Assembly: GCA_001584585.1 (NCBI GenBank)
Contig: LSYV01000004.1
Location: 2,821,736 to 2,834,803, forward strand
Direction: 5' to 3'
Source of the DNA: Gonium pectorale
Taxonomy: Eukaryota; Chlorophyta; Chlorophyceae; Chlamydomonadales; Volvocaceae
DNA: 13,068 bases
In this document: piece after piece, positions 1 through 8,379 of the stretch
How the letters are laid out: each line of letters begins with the position of its first letter
Position numbering within the stretch: the stretch's first letter is position 1
Made by a program: the position numbers and the translations under genes
Notes under the pieces: generated by a model
The model's input: only the letters and a program-made list of their open reading frames with translations
Database searches by the model: none
What the model was told of the DNA's origin: nothing

Positions 1-203
1 GGAAAGGTGAGAGGACGGGTAGGGGAGGACAAGGACGCGGCGAGGATGCACTGGCCAACCATCCCGCAAGCCGTGGCCCCCTTCCCGTACGCACCACCAC
101 CACCACCACCCTCCACCACCACCACCACCACCACCACCACCCTCCACCGACGCCGCCACAGGCCCTTCCCCCCATCTGCCTCGCGCGCCCCCGCCCTCGG
201 TAC
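1..203 (-). other. intron 4 (partial) of the PMP-repeat gene
   Basis: This follows the donor at 203-202. On the minus strand it is G- and T-rich and dominated by a GGT trinucleotide run. I see no acceptor followed by repeat-like coding before the window edge. Confidence 0.6.
92..148. repeat. ACC/GGT trinucleotide microsatellite
   Basis: Near-pure CAC/ACC units, interrupted by CTCC at about 110-113 and again near 141. It lies in intron 4 of the PMP-repeat gene. Length polymorphism between strains is likely. Confidence 0.9.
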
Positions 204-377
204 CTGCGGCGCGCTGTTGCCGTCGAAGGTGACCCCGGCGGCGGAGAAGGTGGTGGCGGCCTCCACGTGCACCGCGCCGCCGTAGCCGCCGGCCCGGTTG
301 GCGGCCATGGCGCCCCCCGCCACCGCCACGCTGCGGCCCGCCTCCGCCACACACAGCGCGCCGCCGTGGCGGACAGC
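204..377 (-). CDS. exon 4: PMP repeats, last exon in window
   Basis: 174 nt (58 codons, phase 0), residues 274-331. The acceptor is the CCCCAG at 383-378; the donor is CAG followed by GTACCG at 203. Motifs are GGAL (278), a variant MAAN (297), GGAV (306) and FDGN (324). The exon ends in NSAPQ, and no further repeat is visible in the remaining 203 bases, so the next exon must lie outside the window. Confidence 0.8.
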
Positions 378-3300
378 CTGGGGCAGATGGCGGGTGGGAG
401 ATGGAGGGGGGAAAGCAGGGGCCGCGGGTTGGGAGGCCGGCGAAAGGCATGGCGTGGGCGGAGTGGTGGACAGGCGGTCTGGCGGGCGGGTGTCTTCCAA
501 TCACTACCCGCCCCGCCGTCCCCACGATTGCCTCGGTCGTGAGCCAAGGTGCAGCCCGCCCCGCCCCGCCCCCGGCCGGCACGCAGGCACCGAGGCGACT
601 CCGCACCGCCCCCGCCTCCCACCTCCGGCTTCTCTACTGAGAATGCCTTCCAACGCGTCCCCCGCCCCGTCCCGCCCGCAGACGTGTCGGCCTTCCCCGC
701 CACCGCACAGCTCTCGCCCGCCTCCCCCCTCCCTCGCCGTTCCCCTCAGCCACTCCATCGCCTCCCTTCTCCGCCCGTCCCTCCACCCCAAAAACGTAAC
801 ATAACCACCCAACCCACCCACCCACCCATGCCCAGTCGCGCGCCCGCTCCCCCCCACACACACGCACCCGCCCCCCCCACACACGCACACACCCACCCTG
901 TTGCGCGTGAAGCTGCACGACGTCACGTTGAGGGCGGCCAGTGCCCCAACGGCGTACAGCGCCCCACCGCTGTTGCCCAGCTGGGAGGCGGGGTCGGCGG
1001 AGAGGCCCGTGCCGTCGGCCACGTTGCCGTCAAACGTCACCTGCGGGGGCGGGGGAGGAGTGGGGCAGGGCGGCGGCGGTGGCTCAGTCCGTAGGGTAGG
1101 GTGGGGCAGAGCCTGGTACTTAAGAGGGGTGGTGGAGCAGGCGCACGAAAGCGCAGCGGGCACGGGGGAGAAGGGTCAGGCCGGAGGTTATCGAGCTTCG
1201 GAGGGGCCACGAACCATCGCCACGCTCGTCCCCCCGGCTCCCTACTCCCCCGGCCCGCCGCTCCCCTCCCTCTCACCACGCTCACGGACTGAGATAAACC
1301 CCCCTACCCCACCCCACCCTACCCCACACACACCCTTTCACCCTCCCCCTCACGTTGTACAGCACGGTGGCTGCGCCCTGGTCGCGCGTCCGGCTGAGGT
1401 ACACCGCACTCCCGCCGCTGTTGTTCGCGAACACGCTGTCCCTCACGGCCAGCAGCACGCCGCCCAGCACCGCCACCGCGCCCTGGCCGCGGTTGCCCGC
1501 AAAGGTGCACCGCTGCAGCGTCAGGCCGCCCTCGCCGGTGGCGGCGCCGGCGGTGCTGTACACGGCGGACCCGATGGCGGCGCTGTTGGCGGCGAAGGTG
1601 CAGTCCACAAGGGTGGCCGAGAGGGGGCCCGACAGGGTGAGGGCGCCGCCGTAGGAGGTGGTGGCGTTGTTGGAGTTGGCGAGGAATGTGAGGGAGGTGA
1701 GGGAGGCAGAGGCGGGGGAGCTGTCGGGCGCGGAGAGCGCCAGCGCGCCGGCGGCGCAGTTGCGGAAGGTGACGTTGCGCAGCGAGAAGCCCGTGGTGGG
1801 AACGCTGTGGAAGGGGGGGAGGGACGGTAATGATGGGGGAGGAGACGGGGTGTTACTCAATCCGTGAGAGACTGGGGGAGGGAGATGGGGGAAGGCAGGG
1901 CGTGTTTGGGGTTTACAGAAGTGTTGGGAGAGTGGCTGGCTGGGGTAGCAGCGGAGGGCTGCGGGGTGGTATGGGCGCATGAAGAGCGGTGGCCATTTCA
2001 GGGCTGCAGGCGTGCGGGGTGGGGTTGCAGGCGAGGGCGGGGGCATAAGTGAGAGCGGGACCGGCGGGCTGGGCTCCGGCGCCATGTCGCCCATGTCGCC
2101 ATGTGCCGTTACGGCCTCCACGCATGTCCGGCCCCGGAAGGGCAGGGGGCAGCGACAGGCGGGACAGGCGAGCCTACCGCTGCCCTGGCCCCAACCCCCG
2201 CCCCCGCCGGACGCGCACAGCTGCGGGCGGCGCGGAATTACAAACCCCTGTGCCCCCGGGTACCGTGCTCAGGGTCCAGGGCTGCGCTCTTGCCCTGTGA
2301 CCCTCTCCCCCCTCCAGGTCCCGGTCCCCTGTAGCCCCCCGCCCGCCGGACCGCCTCTGACGGCCCGATCTGGCATCTAGGGTGCACAGCGGCCTTGCGG
2401 CCAGGCAAAGACACCCGGCAACCAAGGGCAGCCGGAGCGGTGTCAGGGCTGTGGGGCGCGCTGCCGGCTGGGGAGGCGCCGGGAGGAAGGGGCTGGGCCG
2501 CTGCGGGAGCGACCCTTCCCATCCCCGTCCCCATTCCCAGGCAGGGGTGCAGGGCCCAGGCGCGGCTGGCGGCAGGGCTCCGTCCACGGCCAAACGCAAC
2601 CCCCCGCATACATCCGCCACGCCACCCTAGCGGCTTGGGCGGCGCCCCCTCCCCCCGCTGTGGCCGCTGGCGGGAACGAGGAGGGGTTGTCCTCCGCGGG
2701 GGCGGCTGGCGCTGTGGCCCATCGGAGTGATGGAGAGGGCGCAGAAACGCTAATGCGTGCTGCGGCGTGCGATGGCCGGGCTGTGGCCCATCGGAGTGAT
2801 GGAGAGGGCGCAGAAACGCTAATGCGTGCTGCGGCGTGCGATGGCCGGGCTGTGGCCGCCTGCTGATCCCAAACCGGGAGTGGAGCGCACTGTGGCGCGC
2901 TGTACCCCCGGTCCATGCTCGTTACCCGCCCCCGTCCCTGCTACCGTCCGGGTCGTGAGAGAGGAGGGAGGTCCCGTGCAAGTGTTTCCGTCGCGAGCAA
3001 GGAGGGAGGGGCTGCCCAGCCGCCCTCAGGCCACGCGCGCCACCTAATACCTCTCCCAGCACCTCCCGTCAGAGCGAGCCGCGGGGGAGCCACCGGGAGC
3101 CGGCGGGCGGCCCCGGGGCAAGCCGCGGGGTCGCGTGCCGCCTGGCCCCGCGTGCCGCGACCCGCCCTCCCAGCCCAAGGCGCCAAACAAGCGGCAACCC
3201 CAGCCGCCACAACGGGCTTCCGCAGAAAGCAGCTCCTCTGCGACCCGTCTGCATGCCCCGAGTGGTACTGTGGGCGGTGCGCCTGACACCCAATTAAACT

Positions 3301-3527
3301 TACGTTATGTTGAACAGCAAGCCTGTGACGCCCAGCAGCTGGCAGTCGTAGAGCGTATCGTCCTGGGGCGCAAGGGGCGCTGCCAAGCTCCTCCGAGCCA
3401 AGCCGCTAGCTCCATCCTCTGCTTTGCCCTCCAGTTTTGCTGCATGCGAGCCAGCCGCGAGACAGCTGCGCAGCGCCAGGACGATGACCAGGGCCGCCCA
3501 GCTCGCCCGTATATATGTTTTGATCAT
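204..3527 (-). CDS. secreted PMP-repeat beta-helix protein (5' part, 4 exons, continues past window edge)
   Basis: This is a spliced gene on the minus strand with exons 3527-3304, 1804-1354, 1040-897 and 377-204. The exons total 993 nt, or 331 codons with no stop. The predicted protein starts with a signal peptide (about residues 1-25). A short linker follows, and then from about residue 80 tandem repeats of the Chlam_PMP type (PF02415): FxxN motifs at residues 115, 145, 176, 200, 228, 269 and 324, alternating with GGA[LV]-like motifs at 127, 250, 278 and 306. Such repeats fold as a right-handed parallel beta-helix. In chlamydiae they belong to surface autotransporters. In green algae they occur in large secreted or membrane proteins of mostly unknown function, so a cell-wall or extracellular role is inferred, not shown. 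Splice phases agree at all three junctions, and repeats run across two of them, which strongly supports the model. The 3' end lies outside the window, so total length and any C-terminal domain are unknown. Confidence 0.86.
378..896 (-). other. intron 3 of the PMP-repeat gene
   Basis: 519 bp between exons 3 and 4, GT..AG. It is low-complexity: C-rich on the plus strand, with ACCC units around 806-829 and CA-rich stretches around 855-894. Several long open frames cross it on both strands. They are Pro/Arg/Gly-rich products of base composition and show no domain. Confidence 0.75.
897..1040 (-). CDS. exon 3: PMP repeats
   Basis: 144 nt (48 codons, phase 0 on both sides), residues 226-273. The acceptor is CCGCAG directly before GTGACGTTTGAC; the donor is GTGGGT at 896-891, weaker than the consensus. 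It carries FDGN, GGAL (250-253) and FTRN (269-272). I chose the donor so that the reading continues as SFTRNR then AVRHGGAL in exon 4, which restores the usual spacing between an FxxN and the next GGAL. Confidence 0.83.
1041..1353 (-). other. intron 2 of the PMP-repeat gene
   Basis: 313 bp, from GTGAGG to CGCAG, both phase 0. A CCCTACCCCA-like repeat lies near the donor side (about 1300-1325 on the plus strand). Nothing else is recognisable. Confidence 0.8.
1354..1804 (-). CDS. exon 2: main PMP-repeat block
   Basis: 451 nt in phase with exon 1, residues 75-225 of the model. The acceptor is the CCACAG at 1810-1805, and the donor is GTGAGG starting at 1353. Successive repeats show FLAN, FAAN, FAGN and FANN, separated by GGAL, GSAV, GGVL and GSAV strands. 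Cysteines precede several FxxN motifs (CTF at 143 and 174), as is usual in the family. The exon ends in VLYN, and the next exon starts VTFDGN, which rebuilds a complete repeat strand. Antisense open frames over this exon are shadows of its GC-rich codon usage. Confidence 0.88.
1805..3303 (-). other. intron 1 of the PMP-repeat gene, unusually long
   Basis: About 1.5 kb, with a perfect GTAAGT donor at 3303 and a CCACAG acceptor at 1805. I searched the minus strand for further FxxN/GGA repeats and found none. The 2+1 phase match and the continuous peptide across the junction suggest that exons 1 and 2 are neighbours, but a small phase-preserving exon inside cannot be excluded. It contains a 69-bp tandem duplication and a short ATGTCGCCC repeat near 2083-2102. 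Confidence 0.65.
2712..2857. repeat. 69-bp tandem repeat, two identical units plus a partial one
   Basis: Unit 1 is 2712-2780, unit 2 is 2781-2849, and an 8-base start of a third (CTGTGGCC) follows. The two full units read as identical, which indicates a recent duplication. The period is a multiple of three, so one frame on each strand stays open (the plus strand gives a 23-residue repeat containing AHRSDGEGAETLMRAAACDG). Its position inside intron 1 argues against translation. Confidence 0.93.
3304..3527 (-). CDS. exon 1: signal peptide and N-terminal linker
   Basis: The exon starts at the first in-frame ATG; an in-frame TAA lies a few codons upstream. It has 74 codons plus 2 nt. The N-terminus MIKTYIRASWAALVIVLALR has a basic n-region and a hydrophobic core, followed by a small-residue stretch (CLAAGSHA) suited to signal peptidase cleavage. 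The exon ends at a perfect consensus donor, GTAAGT (3303-3298). The last residues (CQLLGVTGLLFNIT) look like the first strand of the beta-helix. They continue smoothly into the VPTTGFSLRNVTF of exon 2, because the two leftover bases AC plus the first base of exon 2 complete a threonine codon. Confidence 0.82.
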
Positions 3528-3553
3528 TGAGTAAACGGCATGTTGTTCCTCAT
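3524..3553 (-). promoter_or_regulatory. upstream ORF of nine codons overlapping the start codon
   Basis: The minus strand reads ATG, eight further sense codons (MRNNMPFTQ) and TGA. That TGA shares bases with the ATG of the PMP-repeat gene in an ATGA overlap (start codon 3527-3525, stop 3526-3524). If the transcript starts upstream of 3553, ribosomes would meet this ORF first, and termination-reinitiation or leaky scanning would then set the translation rate. No transcription start is visible to confirm it. Confidence 0.4.
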
Positions 3554-4779
3554 TGCACGGTTACTGGGTCCCGCTCACGCCTTAGTGCGCGAAACAAAGT
3601 TGCCACTTAGACCACGGTATCTCAAGAAGAGCCGTCCGTGTTTTAAGGTTCACAGTACATGTGCGTTTGTAGCTGCAGTGGTCTGAGGGTAGGGAGAACG
3701 ACGAGGGACGACAACTGTGACCGCGGTTTGACACTGCTTTACTGCATTGTGCTTGTCGGTCGAGGGGTTGAATCAAAATAAGACCCAATGCGAATCACTG
3801 CACTTCGTGGCGCACAGTTGGCCCGTTGACCAAATGGGGTGCACTTTTGGTACAGCGCATGGAGGACCTCGACGGCCCGCAGCTACCTTCTTGCTCGCGA
3901 CCTCCAGCCCGTCGAGCCATTATGCATCTCCGTCTACAGTATCGCTGCGTTCCTTCGTTGCGCTACTGTGGTCACGCCTGTGGTGGCACATCGTGGCGGG
4001 CGTGGCCACATACACGCCCGCTGCATCTATCCGCGCCTTCGGTCTGCACAGCGGTCGCGCCGTCCGCTCTATCACGTTATTTTGCTGAGAAGGTTCCACA
4101 GTGCTTCTGTCACCCTCCTTAAGTCGACCAGTGTGAGCGTCCGCAGCAGCTGCTGTATGCGAGAACGGTGGCTGACTCTGCACCCTCGTCGTACCATGCA
4201 CATTGTACCTACAACGGGTCTGCATATACACCGCTGCTAGATGTTCCGGGTTGGCGGGCTGGGCGCACGCGGGTCTAGTAGTAAGCCGCAGGTCGCCTGT
4301 GGACCGTTGACGGGTAGACGGGATACGTGATACAATTGTGGCACCTCACAGCACGCCCCGAACCAGTTAACGCCAGATCGCCAGGCAATTGTGTGGCACT
4401 TGTTGGACGGGAGGGCGCCGCCGCTAACAGCGTTGCCCGGCTTGCCTTGAGCCGACATACCCAGCTGAGTAGCACCGCCGCACGTTGTGGCCAATAACCT
4501 GATCGATGAGGATGGGCCCCGCACTCACTGCAGCTTTGGTTGTGATTGCGGTACCGTAGTCCCAGTCCCGTGACCTATGCCCCAACTACTACCCCCTCCC
4601 CTTGCGAGAGCCACGGTGACCCACTGCTCATGTCCTCCCCCAACCACACACGTGTCGGTAGCGGTCCGACGCCAGCACGCCGCATACTTGTCATGTCAGG
4701 TCTTAACTGCGGGTTCTAACCGTGGGCAGTTGTCCTAAGCCGGCCGTTGACGCAAACGGCCCACTCGCGCTGTCGCACA
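3554..4779. other. upstream region of the PMP-repeat gene, no gene recognised
   Basis: This should hold the promoter of the minus-strand gene, but I see no convincing TATA box or other core element close to 3527. Base composition is more even than in the gene. Open frames of about 60-110 codons occur on both strands (for example 3826-4122 plus and 4237-4524 minus). They lack recognisable domains and splice logic, and they use AT-ended codons unlike the PMP-repeat exons. I call none of them genes. Confidence 0.5.
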
Positions 4780-5033
4780 GCGCGTCACACCGTCTGCGTG
4801 TGCAGCTGCAAGACACTGGGTTTGTGCCACACAGAATGCAGTTCGCAAGTCCGGCCTGCGTTGGACCCGGACCATGGTGGGCTCTATCCTGCTTTGCAGC
4901 TGTTCATTTTCGTACGCTCATCGCCTGGCAAGCCCTGATCTTTGCCCTTGCATCGTTTGCATCGGTATGAGATCGTTCCGCTTGCTTGCCTGGAAGGTAC
5001 CTACAAGTAGCATGTCGTGGCCCCGACGACGGG

Positions 5034-5068
5034 TACCTTTACCTACACCTACACCTACACCTTCACGC
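5034..5068. repeat. TACACC hexamer microsatellite
   Basis: A short run of TACCTT, TACACC and CTTCAC-type hexamers directly before the 33-bp array, inside copy 1 of family 1. Confidence 0.8.
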
Positions 5069-5101
5069 TCCACCTGCCGTCGCTTTGCGTGGCAAGCCTG
5101 C

Positions 5102-5200
5102 TATTACGTAGCCTGCCCGTCCAGCACAGCCTGCTCGTACGTAGCCTGCCCGTCCAACACAGCCTGCTGGTACCCAGCCTGCCTGTCCAATACAGCCTGC
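5102..5200. repeat. 33-bp tandem repeat, three units, cysteine-rich if translated
   Basis: The units are 5102-5134, 5135-5167 and 5168-5200. On the plus strand they encode YYVACPSSTAC, SYVACPSNTAC and WYPACLSNTAC, with two cysteines per 11 residues. The upstream sequence WQAC resembles the end of a unit. Differences between units include several that preserve the cysteines. No gene around it is convincing, so this may be a chance frame in a DNA-level array. Confidence 0.88.
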
Positions 5201-5524
5201 GAGATTGACGATGCAAGCCATGCAATTGACCAACTTCCAGCCGTTACAAATGTTGAACCCAACCTCCAACCGTCATCACCCGTAGATCACCCGTAGCAAC
5301 ATAAGCTCCTCGGCCCCCGCGCATGCCCGACGCCATAAGCACAAACCCTACAATATTCTACCACACAAGGCCCTAACTGCATGCCGGCAAAGGACCTGGG
5401 CGGCGTGTGCGCAGTCGACCTTTTAACCGGGCCGCCAGGGGAAATGGCGTGAAACCTAGGACGGCGAGGCCACACACAACGCCGGCACCCGCCAGTACAC
5501 CCCAGCGCATCCTGCCCAAAGGCG

Positions 5525-5743
5525 GAGCGCCTGCTGCCTCCGGGGCGCAAGCAGAACCCATGGGCGGTGGCGCTGACGCCCGTCAACGGCGAGACGGGCC
5601 ATGCCATCGTCTTGACATCAGCAAGTGGCTACACGCCCAAGCTCATGGCCACCGACACGAAGGAGCAGCTGGTGGCGGCGCTGGCCCAAGCGCTGCGCGT
5701 CAAGGTGCTGGTGGACCTGGTAGTGGACGCTGGCACAGAGGGT
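5525..5743 (+). pseudogene. coding-like fragment in left arm of inverted duplication 1 (unknown family)
   Basis: The plus frame reads ERLLPPGRKQNPWAVALTPV and then a conserved block including VLTSASGYTPKLMA and TKEQLVAALAQALRVKVLVD. The mirrored copy on the minus strand (about 5959-5740) keeps the same block, with a one-base indel before GRKQNP that shifts its upstream part. Preservation of the peptide between the two diverged arms suggests that the source sequence was protein-coding. I do not recognise the family. No start codon, splice site or flanking exon completes it here. Confidence 0.35.
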
Positions 5744-5959
5744 CAGGACCATGCCAACCACCGGCGCGGCCTTCACCAACTCGACATGCAGCGCCCGGGC
5801 CAGCGCCGCCACCAGCTGCTCCTTGGTGCTTGCAGCCATCAGCTTGGGTGTGTGGCCGCTTGCTGAGGTCAAGACGACGGCAGGGGTCGCCACCCTGACG
5901 ACTGGGGCCGGTGCAACCTCCCGTGGGTTCTGCTTGCGCCCGGGGGCAGAAGGCGCTGC
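5525..5959. repeat. inverted duplication 1 (arms about 210 bp, centre near 5742)
   Basis: The left arm (about 5525-5735) and the reverse complement of the right arm (about 5749-5959) align along most of their length. Examples are GGCGCAAGCAGAACCCA (5544-5560) against its complement at 5924-5940, and GTCTTGACxTCAGCAAG at 5609 against 5875. The 49-base spacing between these blocks is the same in both arms. Both arms encode VLTSASG[YH]TPKLMA followed by TKEQLVAALA[QR]AL, the left on plus and the right on minus, so the two readings converge on the centre. The inner 30-40 bases are more diverged. A transcript through it would fold into a long imperfect hairpin. Confidence 0.88.
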
Positions 5960-7031
5960 AGGCTCACCAGGAAGCTGAACAGGTGGCACTGCACGGCGAG
6001 CACAACGGTGGGCGGAGGGCAGTCTGGGGCAGTCGCGTCACTGGCAAATGAACAGACGAAGGAACCAGCAGCAGCGTCACCGCACGGCACTGTGTGTCTG
6101 CTGGCCAGGAAGGGCGCGAATCTCCTTCAGGGGAGCCATGCTTACCAATGGTTTTGGAGGAGCCCGAAGCCCTCACCCATTATTAACTCACGCTCCCATG
6201 GTCGAGTTTTCCGTGAGCCTGGCTGCCAAACGCATGCCCCTCTTCCCTCCCTGCCTGCATCACTGACACAGGACTTACCAATCACAGCCGTGTTCGAGAT
6301 GATCCAGCAAGCAAGGTATCCGGTCTCGATTGCGTCCTTGGTCGGGGCGTCCCTCGGTCCCTGTGCAGGAGCTCGCAGCAGGCCTCGTTCCAGCGCACCC
6401 AGTAGGTGAGGGGCCGCCCGGCACGCCCACAACTGGGGATCCACGGGAGAGGGAAAGGGGAAGAAGCACGGGGAGTGCCCCGCAAAAAGCGTTGGGCGGG
6501 ACACACGAGAGACACCCGGTGCAAGTGTCCACATGTGATATAAGCAGGGTGTGACTGGGGGGCGCTGGAAACTGAACGCTGCAATGCACAGAGCCCCAAA
6601 CAAGGGCGACGGCAGCTACAACAGCGAGCACTGCGTGTTGGTATGACGCTGATGCTCCACTGCACTTAATTGCCCATGTGGCTCCGGCTGAACCACCCAC
6701 CCACCAGGCACGCACCCACCCACCAGGTGGTCGAGCGCATGGCTGGCCGTCCGCAACAGCTTGGACGGTGGCGGCAGAGAAGAGGGGGAGAGGGGAGCAA
6801 GTGGAGGGAACTGAACGACTTGAGGAGTAGGTGAAAGCCAGTAGCACCAGTTGCAATAACAAGCGCAGGTGCACCGTGCCAACCGCTTGGCCGGCTACCC
6901 CCCGCTTTGCAGCTGCGTCACCTCACTGCCTGTCCATTCTCCCTGGAGGGACCTGTTCTTCCAGCTTCGAGTGCTGATGACGTTGGGACTCCCTGCTGAT
7001 GCCCAAGCGGCCACCACGTGTTGGTGTGAAT
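5960..7031. other. no complete gene; low-complexity and coding-like islands
   Basis: This contains one splice-site-bounded candidate exon (6279-6432, minus) and a C/A-rich direct repeat (CCACCCACCCACCAGG at 6693-6708, repeated at about 6713-6727). A minus-strand frame (about 6874-6275) begins with a hydrophobic stretch but is otherwise composition-driven. Nothing else can be supported. Confidence 0.4.
6279..6432 (-). CDS. candidate internal exon, unknown product
   Basis: On the minus strand a pyrimidine-rich tract ending in CCCCAG (up to 6433) precedes 154 open nt. These end at ATTG followed by the consensus donor GTAAGT (from 6278). The encoded peptide runs from LWACRAAPHLLGALERGLL to ETGYLACWIISNTAVIG and has a balanced composition, unlike the surrounding low-complexity frames. 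I could not find confident partner exons and do not recognise the sequence. It may be a remnant of a decayed gene. A shorter version starting at 6360 (acceptor CTGCACAG) is equally possible. Confidence 0.25.
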
Positions 7032-7160
7032 ATGGAAATCGTAGGCCTGCTCAACGCGCTGGACAACTATGACAGGACGACCCGGCCGCAGTGGCCCGCT
7101 TCGGCATGAGTGTGGCGTCCTACATCATCAGGCTGCGCAGCTGGGAGACGAGGTCCTTGC
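7032..7160 (+). pseudogene. frameshifted coding-like fragment, unknown family
   Basis: The plus strand gives MEIVGLLNALDNYDR, followed after a frame change by DDPAAVARFGMSVASYIIRL. The two halves read well in succession, but one base is out of register and a TGA closes the first frame. The segment VGLLNALDNYD resembles AVINALDEID encoded at about 10785-10815, so the two may descend from one family. A preceding frame (6946 onward, with FFQLRVLMTLGLPADAQ) may belong to the same remnant. No known domain is recognised. Confidence 0.25.
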
Positions 7161-7494
7161 GGGGAGGACGGACATGGAGTGCAACAATGCGTCACGAGCC
7201 GCCCATGAACTCACACTCTGCAGGATCCCAGAATTGCCTGCACGGCAGGACTAAGTAGCCGGCGGGCAAGCCATTGTGGCAAAGCAAGAGAGCAAATCGG
7301 GGGGGCAAATCGGACTGGGTCAGCCTACACGCGTACGAGAACTAGTCACCGGAAGCCAAACGCCCGAACAAAGCAGCACCAACAGCATCCCGGGTACAAG
7401 CCGACAACAGCAACTGGTGGCCACGCCTGAGAGCGGGTCGGTTTTGCACGGTGAGGTACCGAAAGCCAGCGGGCCCGGGCGGGATCGGCCGCCG
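7161..7494. other. no gene recognised
   Basis: Mixed-composition sequence with several stops on the plus strand. A short stretch (AGCAACTGGTGGCCACGCC near 7409-7427) loosely resembles AGCAGCTGGTGGCGGCGCT in inverted duplication 1, which is too little to call a copy. Confidence 0.4.
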
Positions 7495-8185
7495 CCCTGC
7501 CCTTCCTGCCCTTCCTCGCCTGCCTCGCCAGCTCATTGGGATGGGGCCGTCCAGCCACGCGGCGGGCGACGCGCGGCCGGGGGCGCGCGGGCGGTCGTTG
7601 GCGTTGGCCACCTGTGGATGGCCGGCGTCGAACATCAAGACGTTGGGAGATGAAGCCGCCTTGGCCTCGGGTAGCTTGGGTGAGGGGGCTGAAGGAAAGG
7701 GTGGTGCGAAAGGAATGGCCTGAGCCAAGGTTGCCCGGTGAACGATACGAGCCTTGTCGGACGACTGACGTAACGCACCCTGCACAATATGCAAACACAC
7801 AGCAGTCAAGAACTGCTTACATGGGAATGGTTTGTTGCACCGCGCCGGGCTGGGTCGGCCAGAGGGAACGAAACGTGTGGCGTGTGTGGCCCGTGGGTCT
7901 CGCAGCATCCCAAGTGCAGACGCTCAAACAGGCCCTTGATGAACAAGACCCTCGAATTGCCTGCTGCAGCCCCTTCTCGGTGATGTTGGGACCTTGCGGT
8001 GCAAGCCGCAAACAAAATGGCCACTCCCAAGCTCCTAAGGCGACCCCTGGGCAAGACGACTCGGGGGGCCGAGAGCCTGGATGGACAGCAAGCGGCGCAA
8101 GCCGTCACGCACGGCAATCGTCCCTTGAACTGACCGCTTTCTGCTTTGGCTTCAAAGGACCCGCGGGTCAGCGGCTCCGTGGCGA
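7495..8185. repeat. dispersed repeat family 2, copy A
   Basis: This aligns in the same orientation with copy B at about 12277-13020 and partly with copy C at 10945-11490. Shared blocks with copy B: CCACGCGGCGG; GAAGCCGCC[TG]TGGCCTCGGGTA (7652, matching 12415); CTGTCGGACGA-like then TGACGTAA[CT]GCA[CT]CCTGC (7756, matching 12574); GAGGGA-CGAAACGTG then GTGGGTCTCGC; TGCAAGCCGCA; GGGCAAGAC; and GGACCCGCGGGTCAGCGGCTC (8157, matching 12997). Open frames crossing it differ between copies, so I see no conserved protein. No terminal repeats or target-site duplications were identified. Confidence 0.75.
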
Positions 8186-8379
8186 AAGCCCTCGAAGAAG
8201 CATTGGCAGTCTATCGGCAACCAGCAACACGTCCCAGGCGCGCCTTAAAGAAGGGCGTGCTTGAGGTGCTGCGGACGGCCCCGCGCGCACCCCACCACCA
8301 CCTGCTGAGTTCGCCTTCACGCCCACTACCGGTAACCGGTCGATCGTTGCATGCCCCGCAAAACATTGCACCCAACATG

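Larger units (their letters stand above)
4780..5520 (+). repeat. dispersed repeat family 1, copy 1
   Basis: A diverged copy of the segment at about 8380-9045 in the same orientation. Shared landmarks: CGTACGCTCAT then CTGGCAAGC (4912 onward, matching 8581 onward); a C-x-x-C codon pair (4949-4960); CAGCCGTTACA (5238 region, matching the 8743 region); ATG..GGGCGGCGTG from 5391; and a DGEA-[TA]-x-N peptide encoded at 5460. Frames are broken relative to copy 2, so this is a decayed element, probably once protein-coding. It contains an internal 33-bp tandem array and a hexamer run that copy 2 lacks. No transposase or reverse transcriptase core is visible, so the class is unknown. Confidence 0.6.

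Noticed and set aside
298..1163. Long Pro/Arg/Gly-rich open frames on both strands over the left end
   Set aside because: They lie antisense to or across the exons and C-rich introns of the PMP-repeat gene; their composition follows the base bias and they contain no domain.
1864..2916. Several 60-157-codon open frames in both orientations
   Set aside because: They fall inside intron 1, are low-complexity, and show neither splice-bounded structure nor PMP motifs.
3826..4524. Mid-sized ORFs (3826-4122 plus, 3839-4240 plus, 4237-4524 minus)
   Set aside because: Random-looking composition, overlapping alternatives on both strands, no recognisable motif or splice signals.
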